A stretch of 29,773 bases of DNA from NCBI GenBank assembly GCA_009731375.1, contig BJOX01000180.1, positions 394,635 through 424,407 on the forward strand, in the 5' to 3' direction. Shown here in pieces: positions 1 to 9,673 of the stretch. The notes beneath the pieces are model-generated. The model saw nothing but the letters and a program-made list of their open reading frames with translations. It had not been told where the DNA came from and did not search any database. Source of the stretch: Paulinella micropora. Taxonomy: Eukaryota > Cercozoa > Imbricatea > Euglyphida. The position numbers were made by a program, and so were the translations under genes. Numbering within the stretch: position 1 is the stretch's first letter; every line of letters starts with the position of its first letter.

Positions 1-199
1 TTCTTCCTTATCCTCCCACTCTCCATTCCTAGATTGCCTTTTTCTTCAACGTCCTTCCTCCTCTTCTTTTTCCAGAACACAGTCTACCCGTGATTCCCAT
101 CCCGGACACATGCACAGTACACAAATTATTGTTTGATGTGAAACTGCGTTCCTTTGCAAGGACTACATTCCTTTGCGACATCTCATATATACATATTTA

Positions 200-252
200 G
201 ATACATACATATACATACATGTATGTATGTATGTATGTATATATAAATATAT

Positions 253-288
<36 letters not shown>

Positions 289-289
289 G
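200..289. repeat. (CATA)n/(TA)n microsatellite before first visible exon
   Basis: Tetranucleotide ATAC/GTAT repeats run into a long TA dinucleotide tract ending in AG at 288-289. The tract probably forms the 3' end of an intron, because the reading frame of the DUF285 gene opens directly after that AG. The 1-199 stretch upstream is pyrimidine-rich at its left end, and I could not assign it to an exon. Confidence 0.8.
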
Positions 290-696
290 GACGTGACAGC
301 ATCCTACTTCTTGCGGGAAACGTTCGCTGACTCGCCAAATCTCATCTTAGATATAGGTATGTATGTATGTATGTATGTATGTATGTATGTATGCATGTAT
401 GTATGTATGTATGTACGTATGTATGTATGTATGTATGTATGTATGTATGCATGTATGTATGTATGTATGCATGCATGCATGTATGTATGTATGTATGTAT
501 GTATGTAATGTAATGTAATGTAATGTAATGTAATGTAATGTAATGTATCTATGTATCTATGTATCTATGTATGTATTTGTGTATGTATGTATGTACGTAG
601 GATCTTGGGACACTTCGAACGTCTTTGACACGCAGTACATGGTTCAGAATCATGTTTCTTTCAACGCGGACATAAGCGGGTAGGTATGTATGTATG

Positions 697-732
<36 letters not shown>

Positions 733-1169
733 TGTAGGTATGTATGTAGGTATGTATGTAGGTATGTATGTATGTAGGTATGTATCTAGGTATGTATGTA
801 TGTATGTATGTACGTATGTACCTATGTACGTATGCATGCATGTATATGTGTATGTATACATGCATGTATGTATGTATGTATGTATGCATGTATGCATGCA
901 TCTGTGTACGTAGGTGGGACATGAGTGGCGTCCGATACTTCAAGGGAATGTTCCAAGGTGCAACTTCCTTCAACCAAAACCTTGCCAGCTGGAACACCAA
1001 TGGCGCTTGGAAGGTCGACAACATGTTCAAGGGAGCCACGGCGTTCAGCCAAAACTGCAGCGGGTGGTCCTTGCCTAATGTTGACACCTGCACGGGATTC
1101 GGAGATCAGTCCGCCATGGTGTTTTCACAAGTCCCTAGTAAATGCAAGGTATCTATCTATCTATCTATG

Positions 1170-1200
<31 letters not shown>

Positions 1201-1314
1201 CTATCTTTCTATCTATCTATCTATCTATACATCTATCTATCTATCTATCTATCTATCTCTCTAATCTAATCTATCTAATCTATCTAATCTAATCTAATCT
1301 ATCTAATCTATCTA

Positions 1315-1361
<47 letters not shown>

Positions 1362-1472
1362 GATCTATCCTCTGGTGTCTATCTATCTACCTACTTATCT
1401 GTCTCTCTATCACCTGTTTGTACACATTCACATCCACACTGATCTCTCCCTGCCCCTCTCCCCATACCTATT

Positions 1473-1505
<33 letters not shown>

Positions 1506-1510
1506 ATCTT

Positions 1511-1559
<49 letters not shown>

Positions 1560-1592
1560 GCCTATCTGTCTTAGGCCACCTTCCAAGGATAA
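290..1592 (+). CDS. DUF285/BspA-like repeat protein, 3' part of a spliced gene
   Basis: Four exons (290-356, 601-679, 914-1148, 1575-1592) join in one consistent reading frame of 133 codons ending at TAA 1590-1592. The translation shows the DUF285 (mycoplasma lipoprotein-type, leucine-rich-like) repeat several times. Exon 2 has SWDTSNV and FNADISG, and exon 3 has MFQGATSFNQNLASW and MFKGATAFSQNCSGW. All three introns are GT-AG: donors at 357 (GTATGT), 680 (GTAGGT) and 1149 (GTATCT), acceptors ending at 600, 913 and 1574 (CTGTCTTAG). Codons split across the junctions (1+2 and 2+1 bases) rebuild sensible residues, including the conserved Gly-Trp before Asp. DUF285 proteins are usually secreted or surface solenoids, so a cell-surface role is an inference. 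The 5' part of the gene lies outside the window or in unrecognised exons before 290. Confidence 0.8.
357..600 (+). repeat. Intron 1: (GTAT)n with internal (TAATG)n
   Basis: This 244-nt intron consists of GTAT/ATGT tetramers with occasional GCAT and GTAC variants, a (TAATG)n pentamer block near 506-546 and (ATCT) variants. The repeat unit itself supplies the GTATGT 5' splice site, and the intron ends in TACGTAG. Confidence 0.75.
680..913 (+). repeat. Intron 2: (GTAT)n microsatellite
   Basis: This 234-nt intron is made of GTAT/GTAG tetramers from GTAGGTATGT to TGTACGTAG. Its edges match those of intron 1, so the two probably arose the same way, by repeat expansion from the splice donor or by a shared insertion. 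The exons on either side are in frame across it. Confidence 0.75.
1149..1574 (+). repeat. Intron 3: (CTAT)n microsatellite
   Basis: This 426-nt intron is mostly CTAT repeats, with a short unique pyrimidine-rich stretch near 1370-1470. It begins GTATCT directly after a complete Lys codon and ends in a typical acceptor, CTGTCTTAG. The final exon adds only a few residues before TAA. Confidence 0.65.
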
Positions 1593-2413
1593 TAATGCCC
1601 AGGCAGCTATCAAGCATGATGATGATGCCCCGTTCATGCAGATTCAATCCTTTACTTCTGTGTGTTCGCAAGCACACTGACCCCGCGGTTGAAACTGGTC
1701 TCATTGATCAAGCACGCTTCCTTGAATATATATAGTATGAATAGGGAAGCTTACAAAGAGCCATGAATATATCTTATGTAATATAATCTTAGTTACATTC
1801 AGATAAATGCTTCCATAGCACATCGCCACAAGTGGCAAGCGAAGAAAGTCGATATTACTGCATACATTCAAGAGACAACACACTCCAACTTGGATCTCAT
1901 CATTCTCCATCGATCTAAGGGATATGACAATACTGAAGCCGTAATATGAAAGCTCTGGCATCCAGAGCTTTTGAATCACAGGCTCAGAATTTTCGTATTG
2001 CAAATACTGATCGAGAGAAAAATGAACTCAAATTTGATCTATGGTGCCACTTGAATGCTACCGATAATGGCTCTGCTCGCCTGGCAGAAGGCAGTTCTTA
2101 CAATTCAAAGAAAGCATTTTTTTTCTTTTCTTGGGAAAGGTTGACCCTAATTGGAATCAAACTGGATGTCCCAGGGTGGATCTGACCTTTTGGCTATCGC
2201 GGTGGAAATATGCAAAATAATTTTTGTGGTGTGGTAGTAGTAGTAGAAGTAGTAGAAGTAGCAATGATGTGGTTGTCTAGTTTCAGCTTTTATGATGAAG
2301 CAACAAAATTAACAAAGCAAAATTCGGAAAGAGAGTTTTGAAGTGGACCTTCTGTCCATCCACCGCTTCTGCTACTTATATCTCTCTTCTGGGGGTCGAT
2401 CCATCGGACTTCC

Positions 2414-2417
<4 letters not shown>

Positions 2418-2473
<56 letters not shown>

Positions 2474-2474
2474 C
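2418..2474. repeat. (GA)n microsatellite
   Basis: An uninterrupted AG dinucleotide repeat apart from one AAAG interruption near 2451-2454. Confidence 0.95.
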
Positions 2475-2698
2475 AACAATACTGACTGAGAAAGGTACGT
2501 TCAAAAACGCATGATTTTGAAATCTATCTGTCAGTAGTGATAGTCTTCGAATTTGCTCGTCATACCATACCCTACGATGTTGTAATCGTCACCACTCATT
2601 ATGCCCGCCAGTCATTACGATCGGCATGGTCGGACTACTTATATAATATATCATGTATTACTCCAACGTTTAAACCCGAAGCAGACAGGATATCCTGA

Positions 2699-2834
2699 CG
2701 GGGTTCGAGGCTAATATGGCGCCTTGCTTTCTCACACTGGGTGTGAGCATTTGCCTACACGGCGCACGGGGTTCGAGGCATATATCGCGCCCTGCTTTCT
2801 CACACACCAGTGTGAGAATTTGTCAAAACGGCGC
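2699..2834. repeat. 67-bp tandem duplication with internal hairpin
   Basis: Two adjacent direct copies (about 2699-2765 and 2767-2834) both start CGGGGTTCGAGGC and end near CGGCGC. Each carries an inverted repeat CTCACAC...GTGTGAG whose loop differs between copies (3 versus 4 nt) while the stem is unchanged. A partial third echo, GGGTGTGAATTTGCC, follows at about 2836-2850. Confidence 0.75.
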
Positions 2835-4017
2835 TGGGTGTGAATTTGCCTCTTTCGCCGTAAACAGGAGCCAGAGCCTCAGTCCTCAGTTGGTAGTGTT
2901 ATCATGACTCATTATGATATTTATCAGGATCATTGCAGCAATCATTTAAGATTAGTATATATGAGGTCGTTAGAAGTAACCATGCAGTGTTAGAGAAGTT
3001 AAAATAACAAGCTACGGACCATTACGTTTATATCGTACTGCAGTTGAAGCCTCAAAATGGCTAGTACGGTATCAATAGTAACGGTGACTGTAACCTTCAT
3101 ATTCACACTAAGAATTTGAAGTGTATGATATTATAAAATCCTCATCTGGTTGTTAAACTTCTCTCGCGCTTCTTATATATTAATATTTACAAATTCATCT
3201 ACTTGAAGATTGTGTTGGTTAGTTTCCAAGTCAACCGAAGATAGAATTTATTAATAATAATATTAATTTCAAGCCGGTTACTTAAAAAAATTCAGTGCAA
3301 CTGATGTATATATTCTTATGAAGGTAATTAAGTGATGTGATTAATATAACCGGTATTTACTGAGTTTTAGAGAGCTGAGTTTGTGACAGAAACGCTGGAC
3401 TTGAAATAGTGGTCTTGGGTGGCATTGGCGGTGCCAATGCAAATTATCGGAATGAATACCGTACCGGACTCTCACCGAATTCAACTATCAAAATTGTGTT
3501 AAACTTTCTTCAAGTTTATACTTCAAGTTTTACTTCAAGTTTACATTTCTATTTTCGGTTCCCGTTACTTCATTTTTCTGTTTATTTATCAACTATCATA
3601 ACTTGTAGTTGTTACTTTTTCAACTGCAGTTAATAGATCAATTTATTTCCCTTTACTACGTGACCTGTTAACTTTTTAGAAAATGTTAACTATTGCCTTT
3701 TTCCCATCAGTGTCTACACTTTACTTCCCTAGACAGCTTTTTCCGATCCCAGTCATATGAAATAATAATGATATTATATAATATGTAAAATACGTATCTA
3801 CGCCAGGCAAAGTGTAACGGTCCGAAGTTCCGTCATTTTTATTTAACATTATTTTTTTCCTGCCGGGCCAGCCTCAGATTGACTTGAACAACTCCAACTT
3901 GTACACAAGTCAAGTTTTCATATGAAATATTCTCGTTAGTTCTCAGAATTTGCATTGTTTCGTAAGTGTTTCTCAAGGGATAAGTAGTCTGTCAAGCAGG
4001 TAAGCTTGGCGTACTCA

Positions 4018-4371
4018 TGTTAGACTATAGATTTGGTAACTAATCATGATATCATGGGCCATGTATTTAACCAGGTTATGTGGTTAGATCCCCTATCAGA
4101 ATAACTAATGCCAATCCACCTTGATGGACCGAGTGTGTATATCTGCCCCCATTAAGTGGATCCAGTTATTGTTCTGTTATTAATACCTACCAATCGTTTT
4201 AGTAATCCGTTACTGTTGGGTAAAATATAATCATTAAAGTCATTCTTCTGTATATCGTAAGTCAATAGGTTATGAAGCCTTGAAGCGCCGTTGCGCTGGA
4301 CCCCTTGGAGAGTGTCTCCAAGAAGAAAGCTGCTGCACCTACACCCAGAGTGACGTTGTCTTGTTCGTGTT
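4018..4371 (+). repeat. Possible 5' LTR of the plus-strand Copia element
   Basis: This assignment is by position only. The stretch begins TGTTAG, a common Copia LTR start, and lies just upstream of a primer-binding-site match. No second LTR copy is visible in the window, because the element is cut off after the integrase, so neither boundary can be confirmed. No clean terminal CA is visible at the right edge. Confidence 0.3.
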
Positions 4372-4383
4372 TGGTGTCAGAGC
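4372..4383 (+). promoter_or_regulatory. tRNA-iMet-type primer binding site of Copia element
   Basis: TGGTGTCAGAGC differs by one base from the TGGTATCAGAGC primer site that many Copia elements use to pair with the 3' end of initiator methionine tRNA. It lies 5' of the gag coding region, as expected. Confidence 0.6.
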
Positions 4384-4924
4384 AGAACTAATTTCTGTCT
4401 ACTTGTGTGTGGTTGATAGGTAACTGGAGTGGCCCTGTGCGAGTTGAGCTGAGTCTCAGCGCAGTGGGTGGTGGTTAGAGGCCGTTCGAGCTCAGCCAGC
4501 CAGCCCACCAAGGCGTCAAGAGTTCCCCGAGGAACGTTCCGTGGACAGTTGCGAAGGAAGCCAGACGTCCAGCTCCCAGTTCCGCCGGCAGCGACTGTTC
4601 CTGGCAACCTTTCTCTGCACAACAGTCCTGGCTTTGATCCGGTTTTGGGTGAGCATTCTAGCAGTGGCCCGTTTACGTTCGGCCCCACTAGCAAAGAGCT
4701 CATTCATTCGTTTGGCGTCAGCCGCCGACGTTGGACTTTTTCCCCAGTGGGCTGGTCTGAAGGACCCCCCAGCTGTGGCGAGAAACCCCAAAAACCAACA
4801 GTTCCAGTCGTCGGGACAAGAGGCTTTGCTCACCTTTTGCCGACGTACGCTCAACAAGTCTCTGATCAAGTAGCTTGGGTAAGCACTAGGGTACTAAGAA
4901 ATCGCCTCACATACCTTCCCGAAA

Positions 4925-6172
4925 GTGAAACTAGATCTAAAAATTCCTCCCCTCTCAAGGAATACAAAAGACTTTAAGATGTATGAGACTACCTTGATAG
5001 CTGTTCTAAGATTAGTTAACCCATTGTCAATTCCTTGCTTAGAGGGAAGAGTCATAGTCTTTCCCAGCACTGTCAAGAGTGAGCCTACACAGCTAACACC
5101 TTCCTCTAAATCACCATCAGACAGACCAACGTCACAGTCAGTCACAGAGAGAGAGATAGAGGATGAAGAAAAGCAAGATCACACGAGGAGAAGAAGAAAG
5201 CTGAAAGATGAGTGGCTCGCTTACCTCATTTCCTCATGTCAGCTGAATCCGGATGCTATGGCATTGTTGCCTGAAGCAGAAGGTGAACCAGCAAAATTCT
5301 GGAAAGCTTTAGTAGACAAGTACAGAGGATTAGACGACATGGCTAAGGCAGGTCGATTAGACAAGCTAGACGCTATGCAGGATCCTAGTTCGATAAGTAA
5401 GGTAGAAACATGGCTTACAAAATATAAGACACTAGTCAGACAAGTCGAGTTAGACGATGGAAGAGCAGAGTCAGACTACAAGAAATGTAAGACGCTATTT
5501 AGACTCCTACAACACCTAGACCCTCTGTCAACTCTTTACACTACATGGCAGCACATGGATCAAAGATGGGACTGGAAACATCTAACTCTAAAGATAGTGC
5601 AGGTCACACAAGAGTACAACAACGAAAAACTGTACAGGGAAGTAATAACACAGCAAAAAGGAAAGCAGGTAGTGTTTAGTACAGTGTCGACGACGAAGGA
5701 TTCTGAACTAAAATGCTACTGCTGCAAGCAAGCTGGGCATATGTGTTATGAATGTACGTCGAGGTGTGTACGAGCAGATTGCAGAGAGGGAAAACGAGGT
5801 GTCAGACACACAGGTAGTGATTGCTCTTTCACTAAAAGCATATCAGCAAGACAGGGAAAGACAACTAAGCCTAAGTCATTTGACAGACCACGTAAACCCA
5901 CTCAAAAGGATAGCTCTTCTGACAAGTCTAGCTCTAAACACAAGCTAAGGAAAGGCAGCACAATGAACAAGAGAAAAGGACCTAGGAAAGGTAAGTTCAT
6001 TTGTGTAGGTGAGGAGCAGGAAGAGGAAGAGAACGAATCATCACAAGACGAGAAAGAGTCAGTAGCTCCACTAGAGGATGAAGTAGAGTCATCAGAACAG
6101 TCAGATCAGGGTAGTCAGAAAGATGACGACAGTGAGAGGACTCACTACAACTCATACAGTGGATACACATGA
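4925..6172 (+). CDS. Copia-type Gag with CCHC zinc knuckle
   Basis: An open frame of about 415 codons shows the usual Copia Gag order: an N-terminal KLDLKI start of the capsid-like region, a helical UBN2/gag-type middle (FWKALVDKYRGLDD, KVETWLTKYKTLVRQ, LFRLLQHLDP), then one zinc knuckle CYCCKQAGHMCYEC, which fits C-x2-C-x4-H-x4-C. A basic Ser/Lys-rich tail and an acidic C-terminus (EEEQEEEEN type) follow. Gag packages element RNA into virus-like particles in the cytoplasm. The frame opens with GTG; the first ATG is at 4979, so the true start is uncertain. The preceding 4384-4924 stretch is GC-rich leader with overlapping open frames but no recognised product. Confidence 0.8.
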   Translation: MKLDLKIPPLSRNTKDFKMYETTLIAVLRLVNPLSIPCLEGRVIVFPSTVKSEPTQLTPSSKSPSDRPTSQSVTEREIEDEEKQDHTRRRRKLKDEWLAYLISSCQLNPDAMALLPEAEGEPAKFWKALVDKYRGLDDMAKAGRLDKLDAMQDPSSISKVETWLTKYKTLVRQVELDDGRAESDYKKCKTLFRLLQHLDPLSTLYTTWQHMDQRWDWKHLTLKIVQVTQEYNNEKLYREVITQQKGKQVVFSTVSTTKDSELKCYCCKQAGHMCYECTSRCVRADCREGKRGVRHTGSDCSFTKSISARQGKTTKPKSFDRPRKPTQKDSSSDKSSSKHKLRKGSTMNKRKGPRKGKFICVGEEQEEEENESSQDEKESVAPLEDEVESSEQSDQGSQKDDDSERTHYNSYSGYT

Positions 6173-6332
6173 ACGTGGAAGTGAAGAAGAGGGAGAGTAA
6201 GAGTAGACCTCAGACCAGCCCTATCCCCATTCCCATCCCACGTACTCACCAGCAAGTGTAACCCCTAGCTAGACCCCCACAGGAGTTTAGAGGGATTGAC
6301 CCCAGCATCTTTCACGTCCCATACTTCACTAG

Positions 6333-7118
6333 CGACTTTTGCTGAAATACGCATTGTTAGAAGCACAGAGAAGACATTTAGGGCGCGATCTCTTGTTAGT
6401 TTTGACAGAGCTTTTTGGTGTTGTCCCCATTGACACTATCCCCTTAGAACCAGTTAATCTTAATTATGCTAAGGTTTGGAGATCAAGAAAGATTGAGACA
6501 CCAGAGGAGTTTTTGATCCCTGATAACAAGAGATGCGAGGGCATAGTCAGAGAGACAGGCAAGCGTTGTAAGTGGATCTTAGGCCTTTGTAGGAAAGGAG
6601 GACCGGGAGCAAGCGCAGCCTGGAGGCTGACTAGGTTCAAAAACTGTGTGTTTCACAAGCCAAAACTCAGACCAGACTCTGACAAAAGCCCTGAAATGAC
6701 AGAAGAAGCGAAAGCTCTCATGATAGCTGCGCTAGCAGAGATTAGAGACCCCGTTCTATACGATCGTGTTTACAAAGGGATTCCAAGAGATCAGGATGGA
6801 TGTCCTTTGCCCCCAACACACCTAGCAGCGATCTCTAGCAAGATTCCACCAGATGAACTCAAGATAGGAACTTTGGCCTTATGCGTGAACAGTGATAGGC
6901 CCAGATCACCTCATGTAGTCAGGATGGATAGTGCTCAGCCAGTTAGCCCAGCACCAACAGAAGCTAGTCAGAGTGAGAGCGTAAACGAAGGAGTAAATGA
7001 GACAGCAAGAACTGACCGATCAGAAAGAGAAGATGAAGAAGTGGAATCCTTTGAACTGACATACTCCGGGAGATTGGACAAACCCAGACAGCAGTCAGTA
7101 TGGTCAATTCCCGAATAA
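6333..7118 (+). CDS. Unrecognised Cys/His ORF inside the Copia element
   Basis: An open frame of about 260 codons lies between the gag frame and the protease region, where simple Copia elements have nothing. It contains a compact pattern of possible zinc ligands: CEGIVRETGKRCK, then a Cys after ten to fifteen residues, then CVFHKPK, ending in C-x2-H. A helical stretch with EEAKALMIAALAEI and a Ser/Glu-rich C-terminus follow. There is no ATG at the open end and a stop lies just upstream, so it is probably part of a longer polyprotein broken by indels, or a separate accessory domain. I do not recognise the family, and the zinc-binding idea rests only on the Cys/His spacing. Confidence 0.45.
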   Translation, partial: RLLLKYALLEAQRRHLGRDLLLVLTELFGVVPIDTIPLEPVNLNYAKVWRSRKIETPEEFLIPDNKRCEGIVRETGKRCKWILGLCRKGGPGASAAWRLTRFKNCVFHKPKLRPDSDKSPEMTEEAKALMIAALAEIRDPVLYDRVYKGIPRDQDGCPLPPTHLAAISSKIPPDELKIGTLALCVNSDRPRSPHVVRMDSAQPVSPAPTEASQSESVNEGVNETARTDRSEREDEEVESFELTYSGRLDKPRQQSVWSIPE

Positions 7119-7567
7119 GTGGATGTCCCCTTCAAATTATCTCACTAAATCGGAACTCAAGGAGATAGGATACGAAAGAAGAGTAGCTACAGAAACCCCA
7201 GATACCCCAGGTAGTAAACTTCGGATAGGGTAGATTCAGATGACAGCGGGGGAGAAACTGTTATCAGACGTAGGGGAAAGAGTAGCTATAGGTCCTACCT
7301 TGATGTTAAAGCATTGCCATCATTACTCCCAGCACAGGCGGCAAGTAGTAGCTCTAGTAGCACAACAGGGCCTCTAGCGGCTAGTCAAGCTAGTAGTAAC
7401 AGTAGTACAGATCAGTCTGCCTCTGCTAAACGCCCCATAAGTAGTGCAAAGAGTAGTACAGAGCCAGCTAGTGCTAGTACACAGGACAGCGGTAGTGCTC
7501 CTACGGCTAACACCAGGGTAGCATCGCCGCCGCACAATCAACCGGGTAGAATAGAAAGCTACTTCAC

Positions 7568-7577
7568 NNNNNNNNNN
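7568..7577. other. 10-N assembly gap flanked by duplicated sequence
   Basis: The bases just left (about 7550-7567) and right (about 7580-7598) of the gap both read AATAGAAAGCTACTTCAC, as expected if two contig ends overlap and were scaffolded without merging. The gap length is therefore nominal. Confidence 0.8.
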
Positions 7578-8344
7578 ATTAATAGAAAGCTACTTCACTG
7601 AATTGTTTGATGCCATTCACCGGGGGAGTTTTGCAGTCGATTTCAGATCGGCGGGAGCATACAACCGAGATGAAACAATAAACGTCTTTTATTCAGGTTT
7701 ACGCACAGTCATAGAACAGTATGTAGTAAACATGTGTATAAGAAGTGAGGATGTAGACGCTACCCAATTTGCCATAAGTTTTCCTTATATCGCTTATACT
7801 AATTCGCACCCTTACATTCAAGAGATCTTAGGTCCTGTCCCCAGACCAAGTCCGATTGAAGAGCCGGGAGCTGAAGAAGAAGATGAGGAAAGAAATGAAG
7901 GTGGTAGTATCATGCACAATGCCCATGCTATGGTCAATCTGTCTAGAGATAGTATAGTTGACGATAGTGCTTGTAGCACAAACATATCACCCAACAAAGA
8001 ACTGTTCACTAATCTAGTGAAAGGACAGGCCAAGTTCAGAACAGCTAACAGCATCATAACTACATCCCTGAAAGGTCAGATGTCAGTGCAGTTAGCTGGA
8101 GTCGGAGAAGAGATAGACGTAGTTGCTAGGAATGCGGTTTCCAACCCAGATCTGCCATACACCCTGATATCTACCGCCACTTGGGATAATTCGGGAAATG
8201 CTGTATTGCATCAGAATGGACAGATCATTTTGCTAGACAAACCCATACCAGTTGATAAGGGAGCAATTCTTGCGCAAGGTCGCAGAGCCCAGAACAACAT
8301 ATACGTTTGGGATAAGCCTGGCATAAAGCAACTAGATCCTAACC

Positions 8345-8354
8345 NNNNNNNNNN
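8345..8354. other. 10-N assembly gap in Copia protease-integrase linker
   Basis: A nominal 10-N gap. No flanking duplication is visible, so the real missing length is unknown. Confidence 0.9.
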
Positions 8355-8357
8355 GCA

Positions 8358-9630
8358 CAGGGAAGCAGGTTGGCAGTAGGAAGAAGCTTGCTAAGCTGAA
8401 GGATCGAAAGAAGAAGCACATAAACCACAGTGCCACACAACAATTCACTGCACCAAATGCTATCACAGGTTATCCATTTTGTGGAAATGTATCAATATGT
8501 GTTTGTGGATGGGGATGTGACCATGGTTGTAACTATGTGCCATACACATACGAATGTGACACTGAACTTGGAGAGAAAGCAAACGACAACACATACCATT
8601 TCTCATACCTCTTACCTGTTGTCCGTCCAGATGCGAGCAAGAACATCCATTTCGTTATACTTCACCGCATGGCATTACATAGAGGCGGTGCGGCGATGGA
8701 TAGGCTAGCTAAGGCGCAGGGATGGACGATCATAGGAAAGGATTGGAGAGAAGCTGTGAGAAAGTGTGAGTGCTGTAGTCTAGCTAAGATGCGAGAAGTA
8801 GATCACAGTTCGAAGAACAGACATGACAGGGATTGGGCCCCAGGAGAATGCTTAGTCATGGATACTCAGTTTTACTTAGTATTGTCTCATGATGGTTGGA
8901 AATACAAGTACATCATTAAGTGCGTAGCTTAGCTGCTAGCGGATACGTAAAGGACTACTACCTAAAACAAAAGAACGAGTTTTTCGACTATTTTCTTGAG
9001 GCAGTTGCATTCTTTGAACGTCAGACAGGAAATGCTGTTAGAATGGTCAAGTCAGATCAGGAGTGTAGGGGATACGGAGTTTTTAAGTCCTGGGTTAAGC
9101 GTACAGGAGTAGAATTCTACCCGTCCCCTAAGGGCCACAGTCAGAGTAATGCAGTGATAGAAAGATCACATCTAACCATGGAAGGCCCAGCAACAGCTGC
9201 CAGACTTGACGCGGGTTTGTCCATAAGTTTTTGGACAGAGATGGAAAAGAACTCTACTTACATCGAAAATAGGATACCTAACGCACACGGAAGGTTCAAG
9301 GGTATTTCCCCTTTTGAGGCCATCTTCAAGAAGAAACCGCTAATGCCACGCCTAAAACCCATTGGTTGTGCTGCTATCATGAAGGTGGAGAGTAAGAAGG
9401 GAGAGCCCAAGGGTGTGCCTGTAATATTTCTAGGGCACGAACCAACCACAGGATACTACAGAGTGTATGATCCTATAGGCAAGCGTATCTACGGAGATCT
9501 GAGAGATGTTCGTTTCGATGTGAATCGCATGGGAAAAAGAGTAGCTGTTAAAGTTCTCAAGATAGACCCCCTAGAGGACGAGAAGTTAGAGAGAGTAAAT
9601 TGGAATAAGGATCCACCAGCCCCAAAGTCT
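8358..9630 (+). pseudogene. Copia integrase (gag_pre-integrase plus rve core), frameshifted
   Basis: Two overlapping frames make up the integrase. The first (to 8932) has the HHCC zinc-binding module: HRMALH gives the His pair and KCECCSLAKM the Cys pair. It also has the first catalytic Asp in ECLVMDTQFY. After a frame change near 8915-8935, the second frame carries the second Asp in VKSDQE and the catalytic Glu in NAVIERSHLTM, so the D,D-E triad is visible. The usual Copia C-terminal run follows (FEAIFKKKP, VFLGH-like VIFLGHE, GYYRVYDP). Integrase inserts element cDNA into the host chromosome. The coding similarity stops at about 9630, where reverse transcriptase should begin; instead, opposite-strand sequence starts. 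It is inactive because of the frameshift and the missing RT. Confidence 0.8.
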
Positions 9631-9673
9631 CGTACAGCGCATAATACAACAAAGCAAAGCTATTCAATCGGCA

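Larger units (their letters stand above)
1593..4017. other. Gene-free intergenic stretch
   Basis: AT-rich sequence with no convincing coding region on either strand. Open frames are short and show no domain pattern. It holds a short TAG-rich run near 2230-2260, a (GA)n tract, a tandem 67-bp repeat (listed separately) and a small triple repeat of ACTTCAAGTTT near 3508-3545. I see no RNA gene. Confidence 0.6.
7314..8379 (+). pseudogene. Copia aspartic protease region with Ser-rich linker
   Basis: A Ser/Ala/Thr-rich linker (7314-7567) leads into a region with the Copia retropepsin layout. SIVDDSACSTNI sits where the D-S/T-G active-site motif is expected, with the Gly replaced by Ala. Downstream, NPDLPYTLIS and GNAVLHQNGQIILL match the usual V-P-x-L-P-x-N-L-I-S and G-x-x-V-x-F segments. 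The protease releases Gag and Pol from the polyprotein. Two 10-N gaps interrupt the region (7568-7577, 8345-8354). The first is flanked by the same 17 bases on both sides, so the linker and protease frames are probably continuous. The non-canonical active site and nearby broken frames point to an inactive copy. Confidence 0.65.

Noticed and set aside
293-913. Long open frames of repeated Met-Tyr-Val-Cys or His-Thr-Tyr-Ile in the tetranucleotide tracts
   Set aside because: A 4-bp repeat reads through all frames when it lacks stops. The protein evidence lies in the exons between the tracts.
2716-2907. Small gene over the 67-bp tandem repeat
   Set aside because: The frame is short, passes through repeat DNA and shows no recognisable pattern.
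4468-4977. GC-rich open frame upstream of Gag as a separate gene
   Set aside because: Several overlapping frames are open on both strands because of composition, none has a domain pattern, and the stretch lies in the expected leader of the Copia element.
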